Origin: Candidatus Alcyoniella australis
Lineage (GTDB): Bacteria > Lernaellota > Lernaellaia > JAVCCG01 > Alcyoniellaceae
Direction of reading: 5' to 3'
Assembly: GCA_030765605.1 (NCBI GenBank)
Contig: JAVCCG010000096.1
Coordinates: 1 to 15,472, forward strand
DNA length: 15,472 bases
Below, in pieces: positions 6,939 through 14,321 of this stretch; within the stretch, counting starts at the first letter, position 1, and every line of letters starts with the position of its first letter. Both the position numbers and the translations under genes were made by a program. The notes under the pieces were generated by a model, which was given only the letters and a program-made list of their open reading frames with translations, did not search any database and was not told where the DNA came from.

Positions 6939-7838
6939 TCAGGAGACGATGGGTGAGCGCTCCACCGCCGGGCGCATCGGCACGACGGCGATGCTTACTC
7001 CGATCAGGATCACGGCCGCGCCGATCAACATCCAGGTCGTGGGGACCTCGTCGACCCAGGCCCAGGCGATCAGCACGCCGAGCACCGGCTGGCAGTAGAT
7101 GGTGATCGCCACCTTGGCCGCCGAATCCTGGCGCAGCGCCACGAACCAGAAGGTATAGCCCACCACCGTGCACAGCAGCGCCAGGTAGACCACCAACAGC
7201 GACCAGTCTTGCGCGGTTAAATTTGCGGCTTGGGGCCAGTAGCCCAGAACGCTGATCGCCGTGACGTTGACCAGGCACGCGGCGCCGACCGCCACGGCCA
7301 CGATCTTCAGCGGCGGGTGCCGCCGCAGGATCTCCTTGCCGATCACCGAGTACCCGGCCTCGAAAAACACTCCGGCCAAAATCAGCCCGATCCCGAAAGC
7401 GCTGAGGGATTCGCCCTGCCGCCAGAACTGCGAAAGCACGATCGTGCCGCCAAAGGAAACGGCGAGGGCGGCTGCGGTCCGTCGGCCGATCCGCTCGCGC
7501 AGATAGATCCAGGCGCCCAGCGAGACCAGCAGCGGCTCCATCGCCGTGATTACCGCCGCGTCCGAGGCCCGGCTGAGCGAGACGCCCTTGTACATCAGCA
7601 GCGGGCACAGCGTGAAGGTGCTCACGCCCATCAAGGCGCTGCGCAAAATATCGCCCGGCGGCATGCGCAGCCCGTGCCTGCGTCCGGCCAAAATCAGCAG
7701 CGGCAGCGCGGCCGCCAGATAGCGTAGCGAGGTCACCAGAAAATACGGCGCGTGCTGCATCAAAACCTTGGTGGCCGAGTAGCTTCCGGCCCAGATTACG
7801 TTGAGCAGCAGCAGAATCAACAGGGTCCGTTTCGACAT
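6939..7838 (-). CDS. EamA-family (drug/metabolite transporter superfamily) permease
   Basis: 299 residues from the ATG at 7836-7838. Ten hydrophobic segments in two tandem EamA units, about 1-135 and 147-285. The first helix carries N-V-I-W-A-G-S-Y-S-A-T-K, matching the W-G-x-x-x-x-x-x-K pattern at the start of EamA domains. A-M-E-P-L-L-V-S-L-G-A at the end of the first unit and Q-P-V-L-G-V-L-I-A-W-A at the same place in the second are the paired P-containing helices of this family. The frame stays open upstream to 8033, but that stretch is not membrane-like, overlaps the divergent hydrolase gene, and is not used here. Substrate is unknown: members export amino acids, nucleosides or other metabolites. 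No strong Shine-Dalgarno precedes the ATG. Confidence 0.88.
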   Translation of the reverse strand: MSKRTLLILLLLNVIWAGSYSATKVLMQHAPYFLVTSLRYLAAALPLLILAGRRHGLRMPPGDILRSALMGVSTFTLCPLLMYKGVSLSRASDAAVITAMEPLLVSLGAWIYLRERIGRRTAAALAVSFGGTIVLSQFWRQGESLSAFGIGLILAGVFFEAGYSVIGKEILRRHPPLKIVAVAVGAACLVNVTAISVLGYWPQAANLTAQDWSLLVVYLALLCTVVGYTFWFVALRQDSAAKVAITIYCQPVLGVLIAWAWVDEVPTTWMLIGAAVILIGVSIAVVPMRPAVERSPIVS

Positions 7839-7913
7839 CGGGCTGGATAGTACGCCAAATCGGCTTTCCACGCGATCATCGGGAATTGCCTTCTTTTTTC
7901 CCAATACAGCTTG

Positions 7914-7941
7914 TTGTGTTGGTGGAAACTTGTGGTATGTT
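7914..7941 (+). promoter_or_regulatory. Candidate sigma-70-like promoter for the alpha/beta hydrolase
   Basis: TTGTGT (7914-7919), a 16-bp spacer, and TATGTT (7936-7941) lie about 40 bp upstream of the hydrolase ATG, in an AT-richer patch of the 142-bp divergent intergenic region shared with the EamA gene. Each hexamer matches the consensus at 4 of 6 positions. Start-site mapping would decide it. Confidence 0.35.
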
Positions 7942-7980
7942 TTGCTCACCTTAATCCAGATTTTCTGCCGGAGCGGGAAG

Positions 7981-8832
7981 ATGACCACTACCGAAGAATC
8001 CACCGGAACTTTAACAGCATCCGATGGGATCAAACTGTTCTACCGCGCCTATGCGGCTCCCGAGCAAAAGGCCGGGATCGTCGTCTCCCACGGCCTGGGA
8101 GATCACAGCGGACGCTACGGCGAGATAGTCGAGCACCTGCTGCCGCACGGCTACAGCCTGTGGATTCCCGACCACCGCGGACACGGCCGCAGCGAGGGAA
8201 TCCGCGGCCACGTCGACCGCTTCTACCAGTACATCGACAACCTCCACCTTTCGGTGGACATGGCCAAGCACGCCTTGGACGAAGGGCAAAAGCTGTTTCT
8301 GTTCGGCCACAGCATGGGCGGATTGATCGCCATCCGCTTTGCCCTGCTCTACCCCGAGACCATCGACGGGGTGATCGTTTCATCCCCGGCGCTGGGGCTG
8401 GCCAATCCCGTGCCCTGGTACCGCCAGATGACGGCCAACGTGCTCTCCAAGCTCAAACCGACCAAGGTCCTGCAGACCGGATTGGATAAATCCACGGTCA
8501 GCCACGATCGAACGGCTGTGGAAGAATACGTCAACGATCCGCTGACCCACCAACAGGTCAGCGTGCGCTGGTTCACCGAGTCCACCATGGCGATGGAGAA
8601 TGTCGAGATGTACGCCGCCAAGCTGCATCAGCCGTTCTTATTCCTGATCGCCGGGGCCGACACGCAGGTCAACCCGGCAATCTCGCGCGAGATCTTTTCC
8701 AAGCTCGGATCGTCGGACAAGACGATGAAGCTCTACGACGAGATGTATCACCGGCTGTTCTGCGAGGATGAGGAACGTCGCACGCTGGTACTGCAGGACC
8801 TGCTCGAGTGGCTCGAACAGCGCGTCGTTTAG
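7981..8832 (+). CDS. Monoacylglycerol lipase-like alpha/beta hydrolase (serine aminopeptidase S33/Hydrolase_4 family)
   Basis: 283 residues, the usual length for bacterial monoacylglycerol lipase/lysophospholipase homologues. Visible in order: oxyanion-hole segment S-H-G-L-G-D-H-S-G-R-Y (36-46), D-H-R-G-H-G-R-S (64-71), nucleophile elbow G-H-S-M-G-G with Ser111, acid Asp227 in A-G-A-D-T-Q-V-N, and His257 in M-Y-H-R-L-F. The full Ser-Asp-His triad is present, so it should be active. It has no signal peptide and should be cytosolic or membrane-associated. It likely hydrolyses monoacylglycerols or lysophospholipids; substrate choice is inferred from the family. The ATG at 7981 has GGAG 7 nt upstream; an upstream in-frame extension is rejected because it lacks homology-like pattern and overlaps the promoter region. 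The stop is 4 nt from that of the convergent DUF89 gene. Confidence 0.92.
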   Translation: MTTTEESTGTLTASDGIKLFYRAYAAPEQKAGIVVSHGLGDHSGRYGEIVEHLLPHGYSLWIPDHRGHGRSEGIRGHVDRFYQYIDNLHLSVDMAKHALDEGQKLFLFGHSMGGLIAIRFALLYPETIDGVIVSSPALGLANPVPWYRQMTANVLSKLKPTKVLQTGLDKSTVSHDRTAVEEYVNDPLTHQQVSVRWFTESTMAMENVEMYAAKLHQPFLFLIAGADTQVNPAISREIFSKLGSSDKTMKLYDEMYHRLFCEDEERRTLVLQDLLEWLEQRVV

Positions 8833-8836
8833 CCGC

Positions 8837-9703
8837 CTAGAGAATCTCCCCCGCGGGTTTTTCGACCACCACCTTGCCGCCCACGGGCACGCCGATATCC
8901 TCGGCCACCAGCTCGCACTTAACCAGGAAGACGAAAAAGATCCGCTTGTCGCGGCAATCGTTGAGCGTCTCGAAGTTGCCCATTCCCTTGGCCACAATCA
9001 ACTCCGCTTTATCAAACTCGCGACAAAATTCCGCTGAGCAATCCTCGAGAATCACGCCCGGCGCGTCCGATCCGTTGTCGATCACGCGGGCAAAGCGGTC
9101 GATGCCCGCGAACTGCGCGTCCTCCAGCGTGGCGTCGTTGAGCACCGGCGCGCCGCGCACTGCGTAGCTGATCTCGATCTGCGATGCAATGCGCTCGAGA
9201 AACACGCGGTCCATCACGGTCTCGCCCGCGTTGTCTCCCAGGAACAGCAGGCGTTGCTCGCCCTGGATCGCCGCGCGCAGGCGCTGTGTGTGATCGATGC
9301 TCAGCTCACATTGCAGCACCTCGTCCAGGGTCTCGAGCATGTGAATCTCCGCGCCCACGCCCACGTCGATGATGTTGCCCGCCAGGCTGATCCGCAGTGC
9401 GGTGTCAAAAGGGTCAACGCTGCGCTCGACCATTTTCGCCATCCGCGGGTAGTGCTCCATGGCCAGGGCGTTGAAGTGTTCCTTCTCGCGGCGGTAGGGG
9501 TCGGCGTTGCCCGAAATCTCACGCATGATGCGCTGGATCCCCTTGGCCAGGTACGGCGGCGGTCGGTCGGTATCAGCAGTCTTGAGCATCTCCTTAACCT
9601 GGAACTCGATCTGCTCGCGTTGCGCCTCGTCCTGGGTCACACGCTCGGCAATCCGCCTGAGGTTGCGCAACATACAAGGGATGCAAATCTCGGCTGTTTT
9701 CAT
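8837..9703 (-). CDS. DUF89/ARMT1-like damage-control phosphatase
   Basis: 288 residues, matching the short prokaryotic DUF89 subfamily. Near the N terminus is C-I-P-C (Cys7, Cys10), a cysteine pair typical of this subfamily. A helical domain follows to about 145, then L-F-L-G-D-N-A-G-E-T-V-M-D (153-165), the metal-site signature with Asp157 and Asn158. After that come L-N-D-A-T (188-192), G-S-D-A-P-G (211-216) and V-A-K-G-M-G-N-F-E (237-245), the remaining active-site loops. Members are metal-dependent phosphatases acting on phosphometabolites such as sugar phosphates or damaged cofactors (pantetheine phosphate in one branch); the exact substrate cannot be told from sequence. GGAGG lies 4 nt upstream of the ATG at 9701-9703. 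Cytosolic. It follows the SGNH gene on the same strand after 122 bp with no obvious terminator. Confidence 0.93.
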   Translation of the reverse strand: MKTAEICIPCMLRNLRRIAERVTQDEAQREQIEFQVKEMLKTADTDRPPPYLAKGIQRIMREISGNADPYRREKEHFNALAMEHYPRMAKMVERSVDPFDTALRISLAGNIIDVGVGAEIHMLETLDEVLQCELSIDHTQRLRAAIQGEQRLLFLGDNAGETVMDRVFLERIASQIEISYAVRGAPVLNDATLEDAQFAGIDRFARVIDNGSDAPGVILEDCSAEFCREFDKAELIVAKGMGNFETLNDCRDKRIFFVFLVKCELVAEDIGVPVGGKVVVEKPAGEIL

Positions 9704-9825
9704 CGATCCTCCGGCGGACTGGTTAATCGAAGCGCAGGATGCGGGCTGCCAGCGCCCAGGTCAACCCCAAAGACGGTCTGTGCGCCGCTGTCAAAATGAA
9801 ATCGCCGGACGAGGTCGGGTCGGGT

Positions 9826-11001
9826 TTATCCGCAGCATTGCTCTTCGTCGCTATCAGCGGGCAGCGACGCTCCGTGGTCGCCATCATCGTCGCCCGCTGA
9901 GTCATCGTCGTCGTCCGGCGCCACGTCGTCATCATCGTCGTCGTCGGGCAAATAGTCCTGCGCGTAGAAGCCGATCATCCGCTCTTCACCGCGGCTCTCA
10001 TTGCTGATAACAACCCCGCCGAGGCACTCGAAGATTATGTCGGCGTAGAGCTGATGCCCGGCGTCGTTGGAGTGCACCATGTCCAGCATGTAAGGGTCGA
10101 GCCAGGTGTCGCCCAGACCGCCGAACATGTCGCCGAGCACGATTCCGGGCATTGTCGCGAGCTCCTCGCGGACGATCGTCATTGCCAATCCCATGCCGAA
10201 CAGCGCCAGCGGGTGCATGTCGCCCATCGCCCCTTCCATCTCGCTGGAGAGAGCGAAGTTGGGATAGACCACGAAGACCACGTCGCACTGCGGATTGATC
10301 GCCCAGGCAGCCTCGATGATCGTCTTGATGTTGGGCAAAATCTCGAGCAGATACTCGGGGTGGTCGAGGAAATTGCGCACGATCTGCTCAACATCGTAGG
10401 GTGGCATACCCTCGATGTACGGGTCCGGATCGTTGCCGCCCAGGGTGATCGTCAGCAGGTCGGCCGCTGGCAGCACCGGCGCCAGCCGCTCGTCGAAATA
10501 TCCGCGGTCCGCTCCGGGCAGCCATTGAAAGCTCGTGCTGCCGCCCTTGGCCAGGTTGGTCACCTCGACTTCGCACAGCTGCGCGAAGTGATCGGCCAGC
10601 CGCTGCGGATAGAGCACATCCGAGCCCACAGCCCCGATGCTGTCGCCGATGGTCACGATGTGCAAATTCCCCTCACGCACGGCGTCGGCCACGTGCGCCG
10701 GTCGGTCGTTGCTCGTGCATTCGTGTCCGGCGTCGATCTCGTAGTCCAGCAGGTAGGTACCGGCGGACACGTTTTCGAACTCGAAGCGGCCCGAGCCGTT
10801 GGTCAACGCCGTGCTCTGGCCCTGAGTCCCGATCAGGCTGACCTCGACCTGATACAGCGGCGCGTCGCAATGGTCGATCTGCTGCTCGTAATGCGAAATC
10901 GTGCTCAGGTCCTCGTCGTGGTAGACCGTACCCTCGACCGTGGTAGCCAGGATTGGCGTTGCCGCCAGCAGCACGCAGGCGCAGGACAGTAAATACTTCA
11001 T
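9826..11001 (-). CDS. Secreted SGNH/GDSL-type hydrolase with N-terminal beta-sandwich and Asp-rich tail
   Basis: 391 residues from the ATG at 10999-11001, with GGGGTGA 5 nt upstream. Residues 1-20 are a Sec signal peptide ending near I-L-A-T. Residues 22-92 look like a carboxypeptidase-regulatory or SdrD-B-like Ig domain: G-T-V-Y, then V-E-V-S-L-I-G, then T-N-G-S-G-R-F-E-F-E-N-V, then G-T-Y-L-L-D-Y. The SGNH domain runs from about 113 to 330: block I T-I-G-D-S-I-G with Ser121, block II L-A-K-G-G, block III L-G-G-N-D with Asn190, block V D-M-V-H with Asp307 and His310. All four blocks are present, so an active esterase, acyl- or deacetylase is expected; the substrate is unknown. Residues 353-375 are Asp-rich and the protein ends D-E-E-Q-C-C-G. 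The frame is open upstream to 11271, but that part overlaps the divergent oxidoreductase gene and is rejected. Confidence 0.9.
   Translation of the reverse strand: MKYLLSCACVLLAATPILATTVEGTVYHDEDLSTISHYEQQIDHCDAPLYQVEVSLIGTQGQSTALTNGSGRFEFENVSAGTYLLDYEIDAGHECTSNDRPAHVADAVREGNLHIVTIGDSIGAVGSDVLYPQRLADHFAQLCEVEVTNLAKGGSTSFQWLPGADRGYFDERLAPVLPAADLLTITLGGNDPDPYIEGMPPYDVEQIVRNFLDHPEYLLEILPNIKTIIEAAWAINPQCDVVFVVYPNFALSSEMEGAMGDMHPLALFGMGLAMTIVREELATMPGIVLGDMFGGLGDTWLDPYMLDMVHSNDAGHQLYADIIFECLGGVVISNESRGEERMIGFYAQDYLPDDDDDDDVAPDDDDDSAGDDDGDHGASLPADSDEEQCCG
9877..9945 (-). repeat. Asp-rich low-complexity coding tract near the C terminus
   Basis: Encodes residues 353-375 of the SGNH hydrolase: runs of seven, five and three Asp plus a final Asp, separated by V-A-P, S-A-G and G. 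It lies after the catalytic domain rather than after a lipobox and is followed by a short tail ending in Cys-Cys-Gly. Confidence 0.8.
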
Positions 11002-11063
11002 TGAATCACCCCGGGATTTGCACGTTGGACGCTCCGCCCTGTCTGCGACGGATCGATTTCGTG

Positions 11064-11124
11064 ATAATAGCACCATATGGCGATTCATCTGAATGTGGAC
11101 AAAGCTGCTGACGATCAATACCCT
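11064..11124. promoter_or_regulatory. Divergent promoter region between SGNH hydrolase and oxidoreductase genes
   Basis: The 144-bp gap 11002-11145 must hold both promoters. For the plus strand, TGGACA (11096-11101), 17 bp, and TACCCT (11119-11124) is a fair candidate about 22 bp before the oxidoreductase ATG. For the minus strand, TTCAGA (11088-11093 complement), 18 bp, and TATTAT (11064-11069 complement) is a fair candidate. An 8-bp perfect palindrome CCATATGG lies at 11073-11080 inside the minus-strand spacer. These are pattern matches only. Confidence 0.3.
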
Positions 11125-11145
11125 AAGCGGCAATAGGGGTGCAGC

Positions 11146-12999
11146 ATGCTTACAGAAATTATCGTCGACCTTGATGCACGCAAAACCTCGGTTGCGCGCG
11201 ATCGCGAGCCGGACGTATTCGGCAAAGCGCTGGCCGTAAAGCGGATTATCGAATCCCAGCGGCCCGAACAAACGGTCTACCTAAGCGGCTACACTCCGCT
11301 GGCCGCCTCGGGCCTGGGATTCGCGGGCAAACTCAACGTCTACGGCGTAAGCCTGCTGGGCAACAACCTGCAGGGCAGCCGCTCGGGCGGACTGGTGGCG
11401 AGCTACCTGACCCGCCTGGGAATCGCGGGCATCGAGATTCGCGGCAACTCCGATGAGCCGCTGCTGCTGATCGTCGACAAGCAGGCCGTGCCGCGATTGG
11501 TGCCGCTCGCGGAATACGGCGGAGCGGCGCAAAACACCCTCGGGCTTGCGCAGGCGATCTATCGCCGCCACGGCGAGGGTCTGGGCCTGGCGCTGACCGA
11601 TCCCTCGAGCCTGGGCTTTAACTACAACGCCGTGGTCTGCAACACCCGTCGCGGCGGACATCCCAACCGCGTGGCGGGCCGCAGCACCAGCGTGTTCGGC
11701 CGCAACGGCCTGCTGGGAGTAGTGGTCGAGCACGCCCCCGAGCCGCTGCACGCCTTGCAATACGACCGCCGCGAAGTAAGCGCACTGCTGCGAAAAATCC
11801 ACGGACTCAAGCGCAACGTCAACCTGGTGGGCAGCGCCGACCTGGACTCGCCGCTGCTCGGCGGCACCTACGGCGCGGCGGCCAAGGCGCGTTTCGACAA
11901 CGGCCTCGGACTGACCAACCTTTTCCGTAGCGCCGACGTTCCGCCAGAGCACTATCAGCAGCTTCTGCCCGAGACGATCGTCGCGGATCAGGTCAAACTG
12001 GCACAGCAACACGGAATCAAGATCACGCGACACTCGTGCATCCCCGGCTGCCCCAACAAGTGTTTGCAAATGGTGCTGATGCCCGACGAGCACGGCGAGG
12101 TGCGCACGTTCAAGGCCGGCGAGTGGGAGACCTACCAGGGCGTAATCAACCTTGGGATCTTCGATCAGGCGCTGAGCACCGCCTCGTGGGTTATCGAGCA
12201 CTCCAACGAGTTCGCCTACGACCACATCGAGGGATTGGTCACCATGGCCGCCCTGGCCCTGGCCACTGAGTACAAACGCGACAGCGGAGTGCGCTACGGC
12301 GACCGCGCGTCAATCATCTCGGCCTTTGAACAGGCGGCCGCGGGCCAAACCGAGCTGGGTCGGCTGGTGCGTCAAGGCGCGGCGGCTGTGGAGCGGCACT
12401 ACGGGCTGGAACGTCACTTCACGGTCGGCGGCCACGCCCTGCCGTTCCACAACGGCCGCAGCATGTTGCAGACCGGCGTCGGCCTGAGCTGGACCTACGG
12501 CCGCCACGGTGAGGCCTGCGCCGGGCCGGGCCGGCAAAACTTCCTCGGCCTGCCCTACGATCCGGCGGACCACAGCCTCGATGCGCAGACCCACGTGCTA
12601 AACACGATCCACGGCATTGTGCTCTACGGCGCATTGGACGAGATGGGGATGTGCTTCTTCATCGGCCCGTCGGTCGACACGCTGGTCGACTGCGAGCTAC
12701 TGCTGCACACCATGGGCATTGAGGCCGACGCCCGCACCATGCTGCGCGATTCGGCGCGCACGATCCTCTCGATCCACGACTTCAACGCTGCGCGCGGCGC
12801 TTCGATCCAGCCGCTGCCACAAGTGTTCTACGATGTCGCCACCCGCGGCAACCAACAGACGCCGGACCAGGCGGTGCGCTTCAACGTGCCCTTCGAGGTG
12901 GTGCGCGACTTCGGCCGCGCCGAGCTTGAGCGGGTCGCCTCAGGCGAAACGACCGTCGTTGACCAAGTTCTCGAAACATCGAGGAGCCGCCATGCATAA
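11146..12999 (+). CDS. Aldehyde ferredoxin oxidoreductase (AOR) family protein, divergent
   Basis: 617 residues, close to the usual AOR length. ATG at 11146 with AGGGGT 7 nt upstream. The N-terminal domain holds Y-G-V-S-L-L-G-N-N-L-Q-G and S-R-S-G-G, where AOR binds the bis-pterin cofactor. The [4Fe-4S] ligands are Cys298, Cys302 and Cys306 (C-I-P-G-C-P-N-K-C, spacing Cx3Cx3C) plus Cys503 in D-E-M-G-M-C. G-E-W-E-T (325-329) matches the G-x-E-Y-E-T active-site stretch. The second pterin motif D-x-x-G-x-C (498-503) is intact; the first, normally D-x-x-G-L-D, reads N-E-F-A-Y-D (354-359). The family oxidises aldehydes, or reduces acids, with a tungsten or molybdenum pterin and ferredoxin; this member's substrate is unknown and it may be a specialised paralogue. 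No ferredoxin, MoaD-like or AorB-like gene is nearby. Its last 8 nt overlap the Kelch gene. Cytosolic. Confidence 0.9.
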   Translation: MLTEIIVDLDARKTSVARDREPDVFGKALAVKRIIESQRPEQTVYLSGYTPLAASGLGFAGKLNVYGVSLLGNNLQGSRSGGLVASYLTRLGIAGIEIRGNSDEPLLLIVDKQAVPRLVPLAEYGGAAQNTLGLAQAIYRRHGEGLGLALTDPSSLGFNYNAVVCNTRRGGHPNRVAGRSTSVFGRNGLLGVVVEHAPEPLHALQYDRREVSALLRKIHGLKRNVNLVGSADLDSPLLGGTYGAAAKARFDNGLGLTNLFRSADVPPEHYQQLLPETIVADQVKLAQQHGIKITRHSCIPGCPNKCLQMVLMPDEHGEVRTFKAGEWETYQGVINLGIFDQALSTASWVIEHSNEFAYDHIEGLVTMAALALATEYKRDSGVRYGDRASIISAFEQAAAGQTELGRLVRQGAAAVERHYGLERHFTVGGHALPFHNGRSMLQTGVGLSWTYGRHGEACAGPGRQNFLGLPYDPADHSLDAQTHVLNTIHGIVLYGALDEMGMCFFIGPSVDTLVDCELLLHTMGIEADARTMLRDSARTILSIHDFNAARGASIQPLPQVFYDVATRGNQQTPDQAVRFNVPFEVVRDFGRAELERVASGETTVVDQVLETSRSRHA

Positions 13000-14308
13000 A
13001 ACGTCGAGCTTTGTCGTCTGCATCATCGCGCTGTGCGCCTTGTTGACCCCCCTCACCCTTGCGGCCCAGACCTGCGAACCTGGCTGGCGCGAGGCGGCAG
13101 CCGCGCCCTACGTAATCAGCCGCGGCCAGGCGGTCTACTACGATGGCAGCATTTACCTCGCCAGCGGCATGACCGGTACTGGCCTGTTTCTCGATTCGTA
13201 CGTTCACGAAATGCTGATCTACGACATCGCCCAGGACAGCTGGACCATCGGCCCCAGCTACGATGACATCGGCTGGACCGCCGCGTGCATGGCGATCTAC
13301 GACAAACAGGCGATGCTTTTCGGCGGTTTCCAACTGCCGTTCGATTACCTCAAAACTACGATGATTTTCGACATCAACAACGGCGGCTGGTCCACGGGCG
13401 CGCAGGTGCCCACGCTCACCGGCGGCGCGTACTGCGCAACGCTGGACGATCACGTGCACGTGGCGTCCAAGACCATCGGCAATCCATATACGCACTCGGT
13501 CTACGATGCGCGCAAAGACACCTGGAATTCGAGCGTGGCGCAGCTCCCGGCTCAGATCGCCTACGGCCTGGGCGCGACCCACGACGGCCTGTTCTACGTG
13601 GTCGGCGGGATAGAGGACGACGCGGCCAGCCAGGCCTGCTACGCCTTTGACCCGGACGCGAATGCGTGGATCGAGCTGGCGCAGATGCGGCCCGGGCGGC
13701 ATTCGCCGGCCGGTGGATTCGCGGCCGACGGACTGCTCTACGCCTTTGCCGGCGGCGGCGCGGGGGATGAGCTGTGGCAACCCCACGCCAGCCTGTCGAT
13801 CTACGACCCGGATTTGGACCAGTGGTCCGAGCACGCCGACAACATGCCGCACCCGGTGTTGGGCGCGGCCTCGGCCTATGCCTCGGCCCACGGCGGGATG
13901 TTCGTGGTCGTGGGCGGCAGCGACGGGACCCAAACCATCGACCTGACCCAGATCTGCAACCTGTGCCTGATCGACGTTCAGCGCGTCGAGCCCGAGACTG
14001 TCTACAACGACGAGAAAACCTGGGTCACGATCAGGGGCAACGGGTTTGAGCCCGGCGACGAGGCCTACCTCTCCAACGACCAGGGCTTTGTCCACTTCGT
14101 TGAACTCGAGGTGCTCGACGCCGACACGATCAGCGCCCTGATCGGCGAGGGCGAACCAGCCGGCGTCTACAGTCTGATGGCCCACAGCCAAAGCGGCGAA
14201 CGCGATACGCTGGCGGACGTCCTGGAGATCATCGAGCCCGGCGGCGACGATGACGACGACGATGATTTAGCCTGCGGGATGAGCCCGATGGGATTGCGGT
14301 CGTATTGA
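12992..14308 (+). CDS. Secreted Kelch-repeat protein with IPT/TIG domain and Asp-rich C terminus
   Basis: 438 residues. The ATG at 12992 lies inside the last codons of the oxidoreductase gene (8-nt overlap) with GAGGAG at 12981-12986, so translation is probably coupled. A Sec signal peptide ends near L-A-A-Q (about 23-26). From 40 to about 325 there are five or six Kelch-type blades: recurring D-G-x-I/L-Y and F-Y-V-V-G-G, paired with x-x-Y-D-x-x-x-D-x-W (for example L-I-Y-D-I-A-Q-D-S-W, S-V-Y-D-A-R-K-D-T-W, S-I-Y-D-P-D-L-D-Q-W). This predicts a beta-propeller. Residues 328-413 (V-Q-R-V-E-P-E-T-V then T-I-R-G-N-G-F) match an IPT/TIG Ig-like domain. Residues 419-425 are seven Asp, then L-A-C-G and a short tail. 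Likely a surface binding or carbohydrate/protein-interaction protein; no enzyme motif is seen. Confidence 0.88.
   Translation: MHKTSSFVVCIIALCALLTPLTLAAQTCEPGWREAAAAPYVISRGQAVYYDGSIYLASGMTGTGLFLDSYVHEMLIYDIAQDSWTIGPSYDDIGWTAACMAIYDKQAMLFGGFQLPFDYLKTTMIFDINNGGWSTGAQVPTLTGGAYCATLDDHVHVASKTIGNPYTHSVYDARKDTWNSSVAQLPAQIAYGLGATHDGLFYVVGGIEDDAASQACYAFDPDANAWIELAQMRPGRHSPAGGFAADGLLYAFAGGGAGDELWQPHASLSIYDPDLDQWSEHADNMPHPVLGAASAYASAHGGMFVVVGGSDGTQTIDLTQICNLCLIDVQRVEPETVYNDEKTWVTIRGNGFEPGDEAYLSNDQGFVHFVELEVLDADTISALIGEGEPAGVYSLMAHSQSGERDTLADVLEIIEPGGDDDDDDDLACGMSPMGLRSY
14246..14266 (+). repeat. Short poly-Asp coding tract at the Kelch C terminus
   Basis: Seven consecutive GAY codons encode Asp 419-425, followed by L-A-C-G and nine more residues before the stop. 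The order, Ig-like domain then Asp run then Cys-containing tail, resembles the end of the SGNH hydrolase in this window. Confidence 0.8.
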
Positions 14309-14321
14309 GGGGCATCCCGTA

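Noticed and set aside
7839-8033. Upstream extension of the EamA gene to 8033 and of the hydrolase gene to 7801
   Set aside because: The two extensions overlap each other, lack family pattern and cover the shared promoter region; the internal ATGs at 7838 and 7981 fit the normal protein lengths.
9723-9825. In-frame stretch on the minus strand between the SGNH and DUF89 genes ending A-L-A-A-R-I-L-R-F-D
   Set aside because: It has coding-like codons for about 30 residues but no start, ribosome site or recognisable homology, and its upstream part is merely the other frame of the Asp tract. Too little to call a gene remnant.
10054-10992. 312-codon open frame on the plus strand opposite the SGNH hydrolase
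   Set aside because: Antisense shadow with Val/His/Gln/Arg-rich composition; the minus frame contains all SGNH blocks.
12881-14191. 436-codon open frame on the minus strand opposite the Kelch gene
   Set aside because: Antisense shadow; the plus frame has a signal peptide, Kelch blades and a ribosome site, while this one has none of these.
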